From CALEUX01 sp964608615 (GTDB lineage: Bacteria > Bacteroidota > Bacteroidia > Bacteroidales > Marinilabiliaceae): a stretch of 37,461 nt of DNA. This document shows, piece after piece, positions 30,183 through 37,461 of the stretch; positions within the stretch are counted from its first letter, which is position 1; every line of letters starts with the position of its first letter. The DNA lies in NCBI GenBank assembly GCA_964608615.1, contig CAZSQG010000034.1:1-37461 (forward strand), read 5' to 3'. The notes beneath the pieces are model-generated. The model saw only the letters and a list, made by a program, of their open reading frames with translations, was not told where the DNA came from and did no database searches. Both the position numbers and the translations under genes were made by a program.

Positions 30183-31058
30183 ATGGTAAGAATTCCGGAA
30201 TCTGAACTTATTATTAATCCGGATGGATCTATTTTCCATCTGCACATCAAACCTGGTCAGCTGGCATCAACAATAATTCTTGTTGGTGATCCCGGCAGAG
30301 TTGAAACAGTATCCTCTTTTTTTCATAAGGTTTTACATCAGGGGCAAAATCGCGAATTTGTTTGGAAGACTGGATTATTCAACAATAGGGAGTTTACTGT
30401 TCTTTCTACCGGAATAGGAACCGATAATATTGATATTGTATTAAATGAGCTGGATGCCTTAGTCAATATAGATTTTAGTACTCGTAGTGCTAAATCAACA
30501 CATCAGGCTTTAACAATTGTTCGAATCGGAACCTCCGGTTCTATGCAGCAAGACATACCTGTTGATAGCTGGTTGTTAAGTAGTAAAGCTATTGGATTTG
30601 ACGGGCTGTTAAATTTCTATGCCAATCGCAACAGTGTTTGTGATTTGAAATTTGAAGAAGCTTTTATTCAACATGTGGCATGGAAAAGCAGTTGGTCCTC
30701 TCCTTATACTGTAAATTGTGATCCGGATCTTTATTCAATTCTTTATGGTCCAAAGATGATACCCGGTGTTACAATTTCAGCTCCTGGGTTTTACGGGCCA
30801 CAAGGACGAGTAATTCGATTGCCCTTACGGATGCCAAATTTAAATGAGAGCATAACCTCTTTCAGGTATGGTGATCAGTGTATCACAAATTTTGAAATGG
30901 AATGTTCAGCCATTTATGGTCTTTCAGCTTTACTGGGTCATAAAGCAGCCACTGTTTGTGTAATTATTGCCAACCGACTGGCTGGAACCTTCAGTAAAGA
31001 CTATAAAAAAGTGGTTAAAGAGTTGATTGAATATATATTAATATCTCTTTCAAAGTAA
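30183..31058 (+). CDS. Nucleoside phosphorylase, uridine phosphorylase-like
   Basis: The 291-residue protein belongs to the PNP/UDP phosphorylase family, which splits nucleosides with phosphate into base and ribose-1-phosphate for salvage. Visible sites are ILVGDPGRVE (phosphate loop, about residues 32-41), STGIGTDNIDIVLNEL (75-90), RIGTSGSM, and the ribose-binding FEMECSAIYGLSALLGH near residues 239-255. The FEME motif and overall layout are closer to uridine phosphorylase than to purine enzymes, but the base specificity residues are not decisive. It has no signal peptide. The SirB1-type gene starts 17 bases downstream, so both may share a transcript. Confidence 0.9.
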   Translation: MVRIPESELIINPDGSIFHLHIKPGQLASTIILVGDPGRVETVSSFFHKVLHQGQNREFVWKTGLFNNREFTVLSTGIGTDNIDIVLNELDALVNIDFSTRSAKSTHQALTIVRIGTSGSMQQDIPVDSWLLSSKAIGFDGLLNFYANRNSVCDLKFEEAFIQHVAWKSSWSSPYTVNCDPDLYSILYGPKMIPGVTISAPGFYGPQGRVIRLPLRMPNLNESITSFRYGDQCITNFEMECSAIYGLSALLGHKAATVCVIIANRLAGTFSKDYKKVVKELIEYILISLSK

Positions 31059-31075
31059 CTTTTTCTTTGGTTTAT

Positions 31076-31960
31076 ATGGAAAAGAATAAGATTCAAGCAT
31101 TAATAACTCTTTTAGATGATCCTAGCCAGGAAATTTTCAGTACGGTTGAAGGAGAACTTCTAAAAGAAGAAGTAGATATAGTACCTGAGCTTGAAAAAGC
31201 CTGGGAATCAACATTTGACGCTACTTACCAAAAACGACTGGAGAACCTTATTCATACCCTTCAGTTTAAAGATGTTAAGGGGCGCATTCGTACATGGCTT
31301 AATAATCCGGAGGATGATTTACTATATGGAGCCTGGCTTGTTTCAAGATACCAGTATCCTGAACTTAAGTATGAAGACCTAAACGATAGAATAAATCAAT
31401 TCAGGAAAGAGGTATGGCTTGAGTTGAATGATCACCTCACAGCCCTTGAGAAAGTTCGCATCATAAATCATATTTTATTTGATGTTCATAGTTTTTCGAG
31501 GAACAACAGCAATTTTATGGCGCCCCAGAACTCCTTTATATGTGATGTTCTTGATACGCATAAAGGAAATCCTATTTCTCTGTCCGTTTTATATTCTGTT
31601 GTTGCACAAAGGCTTGGATTACCAATTTACGGGGTGAATCTTCCAAAGAACTTTATATTATGTTATATGGATGATACTGGCAATTTGCCTTATCCCGATA
31701 AAGGTGGGGATGTTTCAGTGTTGTTTTATATTAATCCAATTAATAAGGGAGCAGTACTTGGCCGCAAGGAGATTGAGTTTTTTGTTAAACAACAAAAAAT
31801 TGAACCGCGACTTTCATATTTTGTACCTTGTCCGAGTCATGAAATAGTACAACGTATGCTAAATAATTTGCTTTATTCATATGAAACCCTTGGGAATCCT
31901 GAAAAGGCAGAGGAAATTAAGGAACTTTTATCGCTGTTCTCAGGAATACCCTCGTTTTAG
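31076..31960 (+). CDS. SirB1/transglutaminase-like family protein
   Basis: With the ATG at 31076 the protein has 294 residues. Its centre contains the SirB1 / transglutaminase-like core 2 signature: HILFDVHSFSRNNSNFMAPQ, CDVLDTHKGNPISLSVLYSV and GLPIYGVNLPKNFILCYMD. The C-terminus has TPR-like helices (MLNNLLYSYETLGNPEKAEE). The usual transglutaminase cysteine is not evident in the core (NPISLSVLY), as in other SirB1 proteins, so it is probably non-catalytic or uses another chemistry. The biological role is not established. It has no export signal and lies 17 bases after the nucleoside phosphorylase gene. Confidence 0.85.
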   Translation: MEKNKIQALITLLDDPSQEIFSTVEGELLKEEVDIVPELEKAWESTFDATYQKRLENLIHTLQFKDVKGRIRTWLNNPEDDLLYGAWLVSRYQYPELKYEDLNDRINQFRKEVWLELNDHLTALEKVRIINHILFDVHSFSRNNSNFMAPQNSFICDVLDTHKGNPISLSVLYSVVAQRLGLPIYGVNLPKNFILCYMDDTGNLPYPDKGGDVSVLFYINPINKGAVLGRKEIEFFVKQQKIEPRLSYFVPCPSHEIVQRMLNNLLYSYETLGNPEKAEEIKELLSLFSGIPSF

Positions 31961-32058
31961 TGCAATAGTTTTACCTTAATATTTCAGTTGTTATACTTTG
32001 AATAAAATTATTGAATGGCATTGAAGGTCAATAGCCGTTCAATTTTATAATATAAAAT

Positions 32059-33528
32059 ATGAATAGACTTAGTACGTTATCTCCTGCTTTAGTATGGAAT
32101 TATTTTGAGGAAATTTGCAAAATTCCGCGACCTTCAAAAAAAGAAGAATTGATTATCGAATACCTTATTTCGTTTGGTAAGCAACACGGGTTGGAGACCC
32201 ATCAGGATAAAACCGGTAATGTATTAATTGTAAAACCGGCAACAAAAGGATACGAAACCCGGAAAACCGTGGTTCTGCAATCGCATGTAGATATGGTTTG
32301 TGAGAAGAATAGTGATGTGGAGCATGATTTTTTAGCCGATCCCATTCAACCCTATATTGATGGCGATTGGGTTAAAGCAAGAGGTACCACCTTAGGTGCC
32401 GATAATGGGATTGGAATAGCTTATCAATTGGCTGTTTTAGATTCCTCAGAACTCAGCCACGGACCCATTGAGTGCTTGTTTACTATTGATGAGGAAACGG
32501 GACTCACAGGGGCTTTTGGATTAGAACCGGTTTTTTTTACCGGTAAAATACTGATAAATCTGGATTCCGAAGATGAGGGAATTGTGTTTATTGGGTGTGC
32601 CGGTGGGGTTGATTCAGTTGGTGAGTTCATACCGGATTATGATAAAGTGCCGGATTCCTCTTTTGCTTTCAAAGTTTCGGTTTCCGGACTGAAAGGGGGG
32701 CATTCGGGCGATGATATTAATTGCGGCCTTGGAAATGCCAATAAAATTCTGAACCGGTTTTTATGGGATATTACACATCAGCTTGGATTTCGTTTAGCTG
32801 AAATAGATGGAGGAAACCTTAGAAATGCCATTGCACGCGAAGCATGGGCAACAGGAATTGTTTCGTATCATAAAAAAGAGACATTAAGGGTTTTGTTTAA
32901 TGTGTTTCAGTCGGAATTAGAAGAGGAATTTAAAAATACTGAGCCAAATATTACATTTAAACTTGAATCATTTGAATTACCTGCAAGGGTTTTTACGGTT
33001 GCTTTTCAACTGCGCTTGCTTAATACTCTTTATGCCTTACCACATGGTGTTCTTTCAATGAGCAGCGAAATTGAAGGATTGGTTGAAACCTCAACTAATC
33101 TGGCTTCTGTCAAAATTAAGGATCAGAATCTTTTTGTTACAACCTCACAAAGAAGTTCGGTGGAGAGTTGCAAAATTGATGCGGCTAATATGGTAGAATC
33201 AGTGTTTTTACTGGGCGGGGCAGAGGTTTCCCATTCCGACGGATATCCGGGATGGGCCCCTAATACGCAGTCTGAAATTCTCAATATTGCTGTTGGAAGT
33301 TATCAAAGGCGGTTTGGTATTAAACCTGATGTTAAAGCCATACATGCCGGATTGGAATGCGGGCTTTTCTTAGCCAAATATCCCGTACTCGATATGATTT
33401 CCATTGGTCCCACCATTAAAGGCGCTCACTCACCTAATGAACGTGTGCTGATTACATCGGTTGAGAAGTATTGGGAATATCTGAAAGATTTACTTCAGGC
33501 AATTCCCGATGAACGCACAACCCTTTAG
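32059..33528 (+). CDS. pepD: Aminoacyl-histidine dipeptidase (cytosol non-specific dipeptidase, M20)
   Basis: PepD hydrolyses dipeptides with broad specificity, including Xaa-His, in the cytoplasm. The 489-residue length matches E. coli PepD (485). The N-terminus has LVWNYFEEICKIPRPSKKEE. Zinc ligands and catalytic residues can be placed: His76 and Asp78 in LQSHVDMV, Asp115 in LGADNGIGI, and Glu145/Glu146 in FTIDEETGLTGA. Also present are INLDSEDEG, the lid-domain segment GLKGGHSGDDI, SHSDGYPGWAPN, and the C-terminal histidine in IKGAHSPNER. The gene stands alone on the plus strand, 98 bases after the SirB1-type gene, and a hairpin follows it. Confidence 0.96.
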   Translation: MNRLSTLSPALVWNYFEEICKIPRPSKKEELIIEYLISFGKQHGLETHQDKTGNVLIVKPATKGYETRKTVVLQSHVDMVCEKNSDVEHDFLADPIQPYIDGDWVKARGTTLGADNGIGIAYQLAVLDSSELSHGPIECLFTIDEETGLTGAFGLEPVFFTGKILINLDSEDEGIVFIGCAGGVDSVGEFIPDYDKVPDSSFAFKVSVSGLKGGHSGDDINCGLGNANKILNRFLWDITHQLGFRLAEIDGGNLRNAIAREAWATGIVSYHKKETLRVLFNVFQSELEEEFKNTEPNITFKLESFELPARVFTVAFQLRLLNTLYALPHGVLSMSSEIEGLVETSTNLASVKIKDQNLFVTTSQRSSVESCKIDAANMVESVFLLGGAEVSHSDGYPGWAPNTQSEILNIAVGSYQRRFGIKPDVKAIHAGLECGLFLAKYPVLDMISIGPTIKGAHSPNERVLITSVEKYWEYLKDLLQAIPDERTTL

Positions 33529-33603
33529 GAATATATGCCAGGGTTGGTTTATACCACTTGCCAATGTCACTGATTTATTTATTTGCGATTTTCCCATCTG
33601 TGG

Positions 33604-33634
33604 GTTAGGGATGCCTTATTAGGCAAGCCCTAAC
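33604..33634 (+). terminator. Probable terminator after pepD
   Basis: GTTAGGG (33604-33610) pairs with CCCTAAC (33628-33634), and TGCCT with AGGCA inside it, around a TATT loop. It is followed by TTTGCTGTTT, 75 bases after the pepD stop. Confidence 0.5.
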
Positions 33635-34123
33635 TTTGCTGTTTATCATTATCCTTGAGAATAATTATTAACGGCCGGTAAATTTCCAGCTTTTAATATT
33701 TGTGATGTCAGAGACAAGCAATTTATTTTAGTATATACTTCAAGTAGGTTTTATCATTTTTTTGGTTCAATAATGATACTAAGAGATTCAGGTAATAATT
33801 CTATTAGGTAGTTCTCTCCCGCTAAAAAGCGGGATTGCTTTTTTGTCATGACACAAAAAACAAAACAAATTTCTCCGGTGGCCACAATGAGACACAATTA
33901 CATATAATACCTGCTTTAAAAATTTACCCATTGTAATTTATTTAGAGTCTTTTTTTGACCTAATTACAATTGCATTATGTTACTTAATTGCCTAACTTGT
34001 ATTAATCAGTGATGAATGGTCTTCTATTTGTTGATTAAAGAAATCATTTTTATGTATCCTATCAAACTTGTTTGCGTATACAAATTATAGATATCTTATA
34101 AATTAATTTAAATATATTGATAC
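33635..34123. other. Intergenic stretch with palindromes, no gene seen
   Basis: Apart from the hairpin at 33817-33834, the notable piece is TTTGTCATGACACAAA around 33842-33857, a nearly perfect dyad with a TGTCATGACA centre. No protein-like frame is seen. The right part is AT-rich and should carry the promoter of the small gene at 34124. Confidence 0.35.
33817..33834 (+). terminator. Compact GC hairpin with T-run, terminator-like
   Basis: TCCCGCT-AAAA-AGCGGGA forms a perfect 7-bp stem with a tetraloop and is followed by TTGCTTTTTTG. It is not next to a gene end. Fourteen bases of its minus-strand reading (TTTTAGCGGGAGAG) are identical to the first 14 bases of the window, so it may be a dispersed repeat as much as a terminator. 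Confidence 0.45.
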
Positions 34124-34318
34124 ATGGAGAAGGTAAGGACCAAACATTTTCAGTACACTGGTTTGGACGACTATGACAAGTCTTTGGATGACCAGATGAA
34201 CGAGTTCCTTGATGACGAAAAGATTAAGGCTGAACAAATTATTGATATTGAGTATTCAGCCCACTCAAGTCAGGGTATTAACACCTATTCTGCATTGGTA
34301 GTTTATAAAATTCAATAA
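34124..34318 (+). CDS. Cse60-like small protein
   Basis: The 64-residue product resembles the small Cse60-type family (PF10957-like): LDDQMNEFLDDEKIKAEQII followed by DIEYSAHSS and a final YSALVVYKI beta strand. It has a helix-strand-strand appearance and no export signal. In Bacillus the name comes from a gene expressed during sporulation, but homologues occur in non-sporulating Bacteroidota with no known function, so I infer none. It is a single-gene unit ended by a strong terminator 18 bases after the stop. Confidence 0.75.
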   Translation: MEKVRTKHFQYTGLDDYDKSLDDQMNEFLDDEKIKAEQIIDIEYSAHSSQGINTYSALVVYKIQ

Positions 34319-34336
34319 ACCAATAATTAGGAATTG

Positions 34337-34364
34337 AAAAAGCCGGTTTTTTTACCGGCTTTTT
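34337..34364. terminator. Strong terminator after the Cse60-like gene
   Basis: AAAAAGCCGGT (34337-34347) pairs perfectly with ACCGGCTTTTT (34354-34364) around a loop of six T. The A and T flanks make it usable in both directions. Confidence 0.85.
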
Positions 34365-34426
34365 TGCACTTAAATAAAAACACCTAATTTTATTCTAAAA
34401 AGAATGTTTCATAATTAATTTCTAGC

Positions 34427-35266
34427 ATGCAATTTTTTGACTGGTTATTTAAAAAGGAAATTAGACAAAAATCAGGTTGGAAGGTATTTTCAAGCAAAGT
34501 AGGAATTGCGTTGAGTGGAGGCGGTGCGCGAGGCTATGCTCATATTGGTGTGTTAAAGGCCCTTTTGGAACATGGTGTTGATCCTCAAATTGTATCAGGT
34601 ACCAGTATGGGCTCATTAGTTGGACTTTTGTATTCATCTGGCTTTACACCGGATGAGATTCAAAATATTATGAATAAAGAGCCTATTGTAAAGATGTTGG
34701 GGATGGCTTTTTGGAAAAATGGTTTTTTTGAAATGAAGGGTTTGAAGAAAATTCTTGAGCAATTTGTTGCGATTAATGATTTTTCTTCACTTAAGAAGCC
34801 GCTTTATATATCGGTGACAAATTTGAATAAAGGTATTAAAGAAGTAAAAAGCAGCGGGCCGCTCATTGAGTATGTTTTAGCTTCGTGTTCTGTACCGGTA
34901 GTTTTTGCACCTATTGAGATTAACGGAACTACATACATCGATGGAGGAATGTTCGATAATCTGCCAGCCGATTCCATACGTAAAAAATGCCAATTTCTTA
35001 TTGGTGTGAATGTTAATCCAGTGGGTGAGGTTAAAACTTTTAATGGTATTCGTGATATTGCCGAACGATCTTTTACTTTGGGGATTGATCAAAATGTTAG
35101 GACCTCAAAAATACATTGTGATTTTGTTATTGAACCTTCGGCTATAATTGATTTTACCTTTTGGGATTTTGATAAGGTAGATGAAATTGTTGAAGTGGGG
35201 TACCAGTACACAAAAGATTTACTCACCAAAGGAAAACTTAAGATTCCATTTTTAGCCAGGCCATAA
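34427..35266 (+). CDS. Patatin-like phospholipase
   Basis: The 279-residue protein has the complete catalytic set of bacterial patatins. The oxyanion loop is SGGGARGYAH (30-39), the nucleophile elbow is GTSMG with Ser60, and the catalytic aspartate is Asp172 in IDGGMFDNLP. It belongs to the short RssA-like type, with a patatin domain and little else. It is expected to hydrolyse acyl chains from lipids. No signal peptide is seen; the N-terminus (MQFFDWLFKK) could be a short amphipathic membrane-contact helix. Its last 29 bases overlap the 3' end of a convergent gene. Confidence 0.93.
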   Translation: MQFFDWLFKKEIRQKSGWKVFSSKVGIALSGGGARGYAHIGVLKALLEHGVDPQIVSGTSMGSLVGLLYSSGFTPDEIQNIMNKEPIVKMLGMAFWKNGFFEMKGLKKILEQFVAINDFSSLKKPLYISVTNLNKGIKEVKSSGPLIEYVLASCSVPVVFAPIEINGTTYIDGGMFDNLPADSIRKKCQFLIGVNVNPVGEVKTFNGIRDIAERSFTLGIDQNVRTSKIHCDFVIEPSAIIDFTFWDFDKVDEIVEVGYQYTKDLLTKGKLKIPFLARP

Positions 35267-36455
35267 AACCTTTTTTTTGTGGAGCAGGAGTGAGTCCAAT
35301 AATTCCTTTTGCAATTAATCCGTCTTCTAAAATAGAATTGGTTGCGTAATTGTTTCTTTTGTTCATTTCAGCCCATGTTTTGGGTTCAATCATTGAGATT
35401 TCCCATTTACCTCTTTTCGAGGGATGAATTCTATTCCTTAAGTGGATGTTTAGTAAACCCATGGAGTGACGCAGGTTTATTTCAATGCAGGGATGCAGTT
35501 TAATTTGGTTTTGTTTGTTTCGGAATACCATTGTGTCAACACCGGCAGGTCCCTGATAGTCTTCATTAATATTCAGCTTTTTCAAAGCTTCTTTTAAAAG
35601 CTGAGATCCTTGTTTGATAGCTTCTTTTAAAATGGAGACATCAACCAATGACTGAGGAGGGAAATGGGTGTAACAACCTAAGAATTGCCCCATAGCATTG
35701 GTCTCAAAAAAATTATATCCCAAATAATGGACATCTGTTTTATCAATCCAAAAATGAAAGGATAGGTCTGAGATCTTATCAAGAAAAGGTTCGGCAAACA
35801 AAAAACCCTGTTGCCTAAGTTTTGATTTTACCCATGGATTATTCTCTGCCTGCTCATTAATATCACGGATCCTGAATAATCCCCGACCCGATGCGCTCCA
35901 AGGGGTTTTAAGAATAACAGGAGGCCTGATGGAGTGAATAATATTTTCAATATCATAGAGGGAAGATAGCTTTTGAGGTAATGCCGGTATTTCAATTAAA
36001 TCGAAGCTGTTTTCTCTGATTTCCTGAATTTGTGATATTAATCTGTACCCGGTTTCCCGGCTTAAAAGTAAACGGTGATGTGGTTCCCAATTACACATTG
36101 GATGTTTAAGCCATTCTAAATTGCATAAAGGTTTAAAAGGCTTTAGCATATTGTGAACTGCCGGACTCCAGCCCCAGGGACGTAAAGAATTTAATGGAAG
36201 AATATCTGCGGGAAGCTCTTCATATGATTGAATAAACACTGGTGTTTTAAAGCCTAATTTCTGCAAGTATTCAATAAAAGCTTGAGGAACAGGCTCACGG
36301 GTAAGAACCGAATCGTTTTCGTCAGCAAAAAAGCTCGGCATTGAAGCCAGATTATTTTCGAACTGTCGCAAATGCGAAGGTGGCATATACGAAACCTGAC
36401 TATTAGCAACAGCCATTTCGCAGGTAGGGTTGAAAAAAAACAGCGATTTACTCAT
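35238..36455 (-). CDS. ATP-grasp-like protein, unknown substrate
   Basis: The 405-residue protein starts KSLFFFNPTCEMAVAN and contains what reads as a divergent ATP-grasp fold. Nucleotide-binding candidates are PPVILKTPWSASGRGLFRI (Lys183 and the SASGRG loop) and FLFAEPFLDK. Metal-binding candidates are GVDTMVF (Asp307) and HPCIEINLRHSMG (Glu325, Asn327, Arg329), in the order and spacing of ATP-grasp ligases. Such enzymes join a carboxylate to an amine or thiol through an acyl-phosphate; the substrates here are unknown. It is cytoplasmic by absence of a signal. Its end overlaps the patatin gene by 29 bases in convergent orientation. Confidence 0.8.
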   Translation of the reverse strand: MSKSLFFFNPTCEMAVANSQVSYMPPSHLRQFENNLASMPSFFADENDSVLTREPVPQAFIEYLQKLGFKTPVFIQSYEELPADILPLNSLRPWGWSPAVHNMLKPFKPLCNLEWLKHPMCNWEPHHRLLLSRETGYRLISQIQEIRENSFDLIEIPALPQKLSSLYDIENIIHSIRPPVILKTPWSASGRGLFRIRDINEQAENNPWVKSKLRQQGFLFAEPFLDKISDLSFHFWIDKTDVHYLGYNFFETNAMGQFLGCYTHFPPQSLVDVSILKEAIKQGSQLLKEALKKLNINEDYQGPAGVDTMVFRNKQNQIKLHPCIEINLRHSMGLLNIHLRNRIHPSKRGKWEISMIEPKTWAEMNKRNNYATNSILEDGLIAKGIIGLTPAPQKKGFMAWLKMES

Positions 36456-36623
36456 GCTAAAATAAATACAATCTTATGGAACTCAAATTTGCCGCTTTTA
36501 ATTCAGTATGAATAACAATAACTGCTTTGGTTGCAAGTATAATATAAAGAGGTGTTTAGCCCAGGTTATTTGACGTTCCAAGGTTTTGTCAGTGATTTTT
36601 ATACCTCTTTATATAGTTAAATG

Positions 36624-37461
36624 CTATTTTATAACCACTTGTTCTACATCTTCAGTTTCGAGCCACTTTCTGGCATCCTGTTTTTCTGAATCAATTTTGC
36701 AGTTTATAAATGATATCTTATCTGTATGTCGTACAAAAAATGCCATAGCATTAGTGTTTCCAAATTTACTGCCTTCAGGATAGGTACCATCATATTCAAT
36801 TACCTTAGGTTCTTTGAAAATGGCACCACCTTTCACCGTAAACATCACATTCTCAAAAGTGATGTTTTGAATGTTATGACCTTTTATACCGGTGATTATA
36901 GTTGGGTATTTCTGGGTGAACGCACTTCCGGTGATGTTCTTAAATTCAATATTGGAAATGGTTCCAATTCGTGGTTTTCTGCCAGGAACGGTGCGTTGGC
37001 GGTTGCCCAGTAAAATAAAAATGGCTTGTCCTGAATTGGTGATATCGCAATCGGCGAAGTTTAAGTTATCAATTACAGCTCCATCCATAGATTCAATTGC
37101 GATGGCTGAATTTTGAAATGCATTTTTTAGTATAAGAAGCGATATATCAAAATTCATAAATGAGCCTAGTCCATCTGTTCCAAGTTTAAAACAATTCCCT
37201 GCTTTAACGTTCAGTTTGTCAATAACGCAATTTTTGACGATTACATTTTTACAACCAAACTCGCTGCCACTCTTAAAACAAATTCCATCATCTTCCGACT
37301 TGATTTCACAATTTTCAATAAGCACATTATGGCAATCCACTATATCAATTCCATCGCGATTTGGGGTTAGGTTTCCAGTATTTACTGAAATATTGCTAAT
37401 GGTAAGGCTGTCGCATTCAATATACACTTGTGTCCAGCAGGCAGGACTAAGGAGTGTGAGG
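36624..37461 (-). CDS. GH28 polygalacturonase-like protein, 5' end cut by the window edge
   Basis: At least 278 residues of a right-handed beta-helix are visible, and the frame is still open at 37461, so the start lies outside. It begins with LLSPACWTQVYIECDSLTIS and carries the GH28 landmarks NRDGIDIVDCHNVLIENC and KSEDDGICFKSG, the last holding the catalytic aspartate pair. Further turns include GNCFKLGTDGLGSF in place of the classical GHG segment. GH28 enzymes hydrolyse galacturonic-acid linkages in pectin; this subtype could act on galacturonan, rhamnogalacturonan or related ends. Whether it is exported cannot be seen. It fits the pectin and arabinan theme at the left end. Confidence 0.88.
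   Translation of the reverse strand, partial: LTLLSPACWTQVYIECDSLTISNISVNTGNLTPNRDGIDIVDCHNVLIENCEIKSEDDGICFKSGSEFGCKNVIVKNCVIDKLNVKAGNCFKLGTDGLGSFMNFDISLLILKNAFQNSAIAIESMDGAVIDNLNFADCDITNSGQAIFILLGNRQRTVPGRKPRIGTISNIEFKNITGSAFTQKYPTIITGIKGHNIQNITFENVMFTVKGGAIFKEPKVIEYDGTYPEGSKFGNTNAMAFFVRHTDKISFINCKIDSEKQDARKWLETEDVEQVVIK

Noticed and set aside
1..37461. Possible CRISPR array, tRNA or rRNA gene, or prophage
   Set aside because: No regularly spaced repeats, tRNA cloverleaf ends, rRNA core sequences, integrase or structural phage genes were found on either strand.

Overview
The window looks like a piece of a low-GC Bacteroidota chromosome, most likely from an anaerobic or facultative polysaccharide degrader of the Bacteroidales/Marinilabiliales type. 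The support is indirect. Several promoters match the Bacteroidota pattern TAnnTTTG, one of them with an upstream TTTG. There are lipoproteins, a DUF4293 protein, a DUF349-repeat protein, a five-haem NrfA with a four-haem NrfH, and several carbohydrate-active enzymes. No rRNA, tRNA, CRISPR array, intact insertion sequence or phage gene was seen.

Left part (1-10112). The first kilobase holds the decayed end of a Crp/FNR-type regulator gene, a promoter-terminator pair that could make a short RNA, and two small plus-strand genes: an unknown helical protein and a papain-like lipoprotein. A DUF1080 lipoprotein gene runs on the minus strand behind a frameshifted gene remnant. A clear promoter at 3414-3444 then drives a four-gene plus-strand operon: GH27 alpha-galactosidase-like enzyme, GH51 alpha-L-arabinofuranosidase, a small cysteine-rich protein with a Tat-type leader, and a GH127/GH146 beta-L-arabinofuranosidase. 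It ends at a strong bidirectional terminator. Together these enzymes would remove galactose and both anomers of arabinofuranose from plant cell-wall glycans. A GH28 polygalacturonase-like gene cut by the right window edge fits the same diet. No SusC/SusD pair or dedicated regulator is in view.

Middle part (10199-21061). This is mostly housekeeping: pyrG-yidC as a minus-strand pair, mgsA, a five-repeat DUF349 protein and a divergent trmD. A ferritin-like protein and nrfHA (periplasmic nitrite reduction to ammonium) follow on the minus strand. An almost symmetrical palindrome lies upstream of nrfH, next to a truncated DUF438-type PAS remnant.

Right part (21115-37461). A DsrE-family gene with a probable 3' frameshift precedes ilvB-ilvN, whose intergenic space is occupied by a dispersed hairpin repeat. 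Then come a two-helix membrane peptide, a DUF2582 winged-helix protein, an Rnk/GreA-type regulator, a large AddB-like Fe-S nuclease, DUF4293, a uridine phosphorylase-like enzyme, a SirB1-type protein, PepD, a Cse60-like small protein, a patatin phospholipase, an ATP-grasp-like protein and the partial GH28 gene.

The clearest oddities are the amount of gene decay (at least four broken genes), a 114-bp inverted-repeat element resembling a MITE, the two-copy hairpin repeat with a separate 27-bp repeat nearby, the candidate short RNA, and the Tat-exported cysteine-rich protein inside the arabinosidase operon. I did not find a convincing wholly new multi-gene system.
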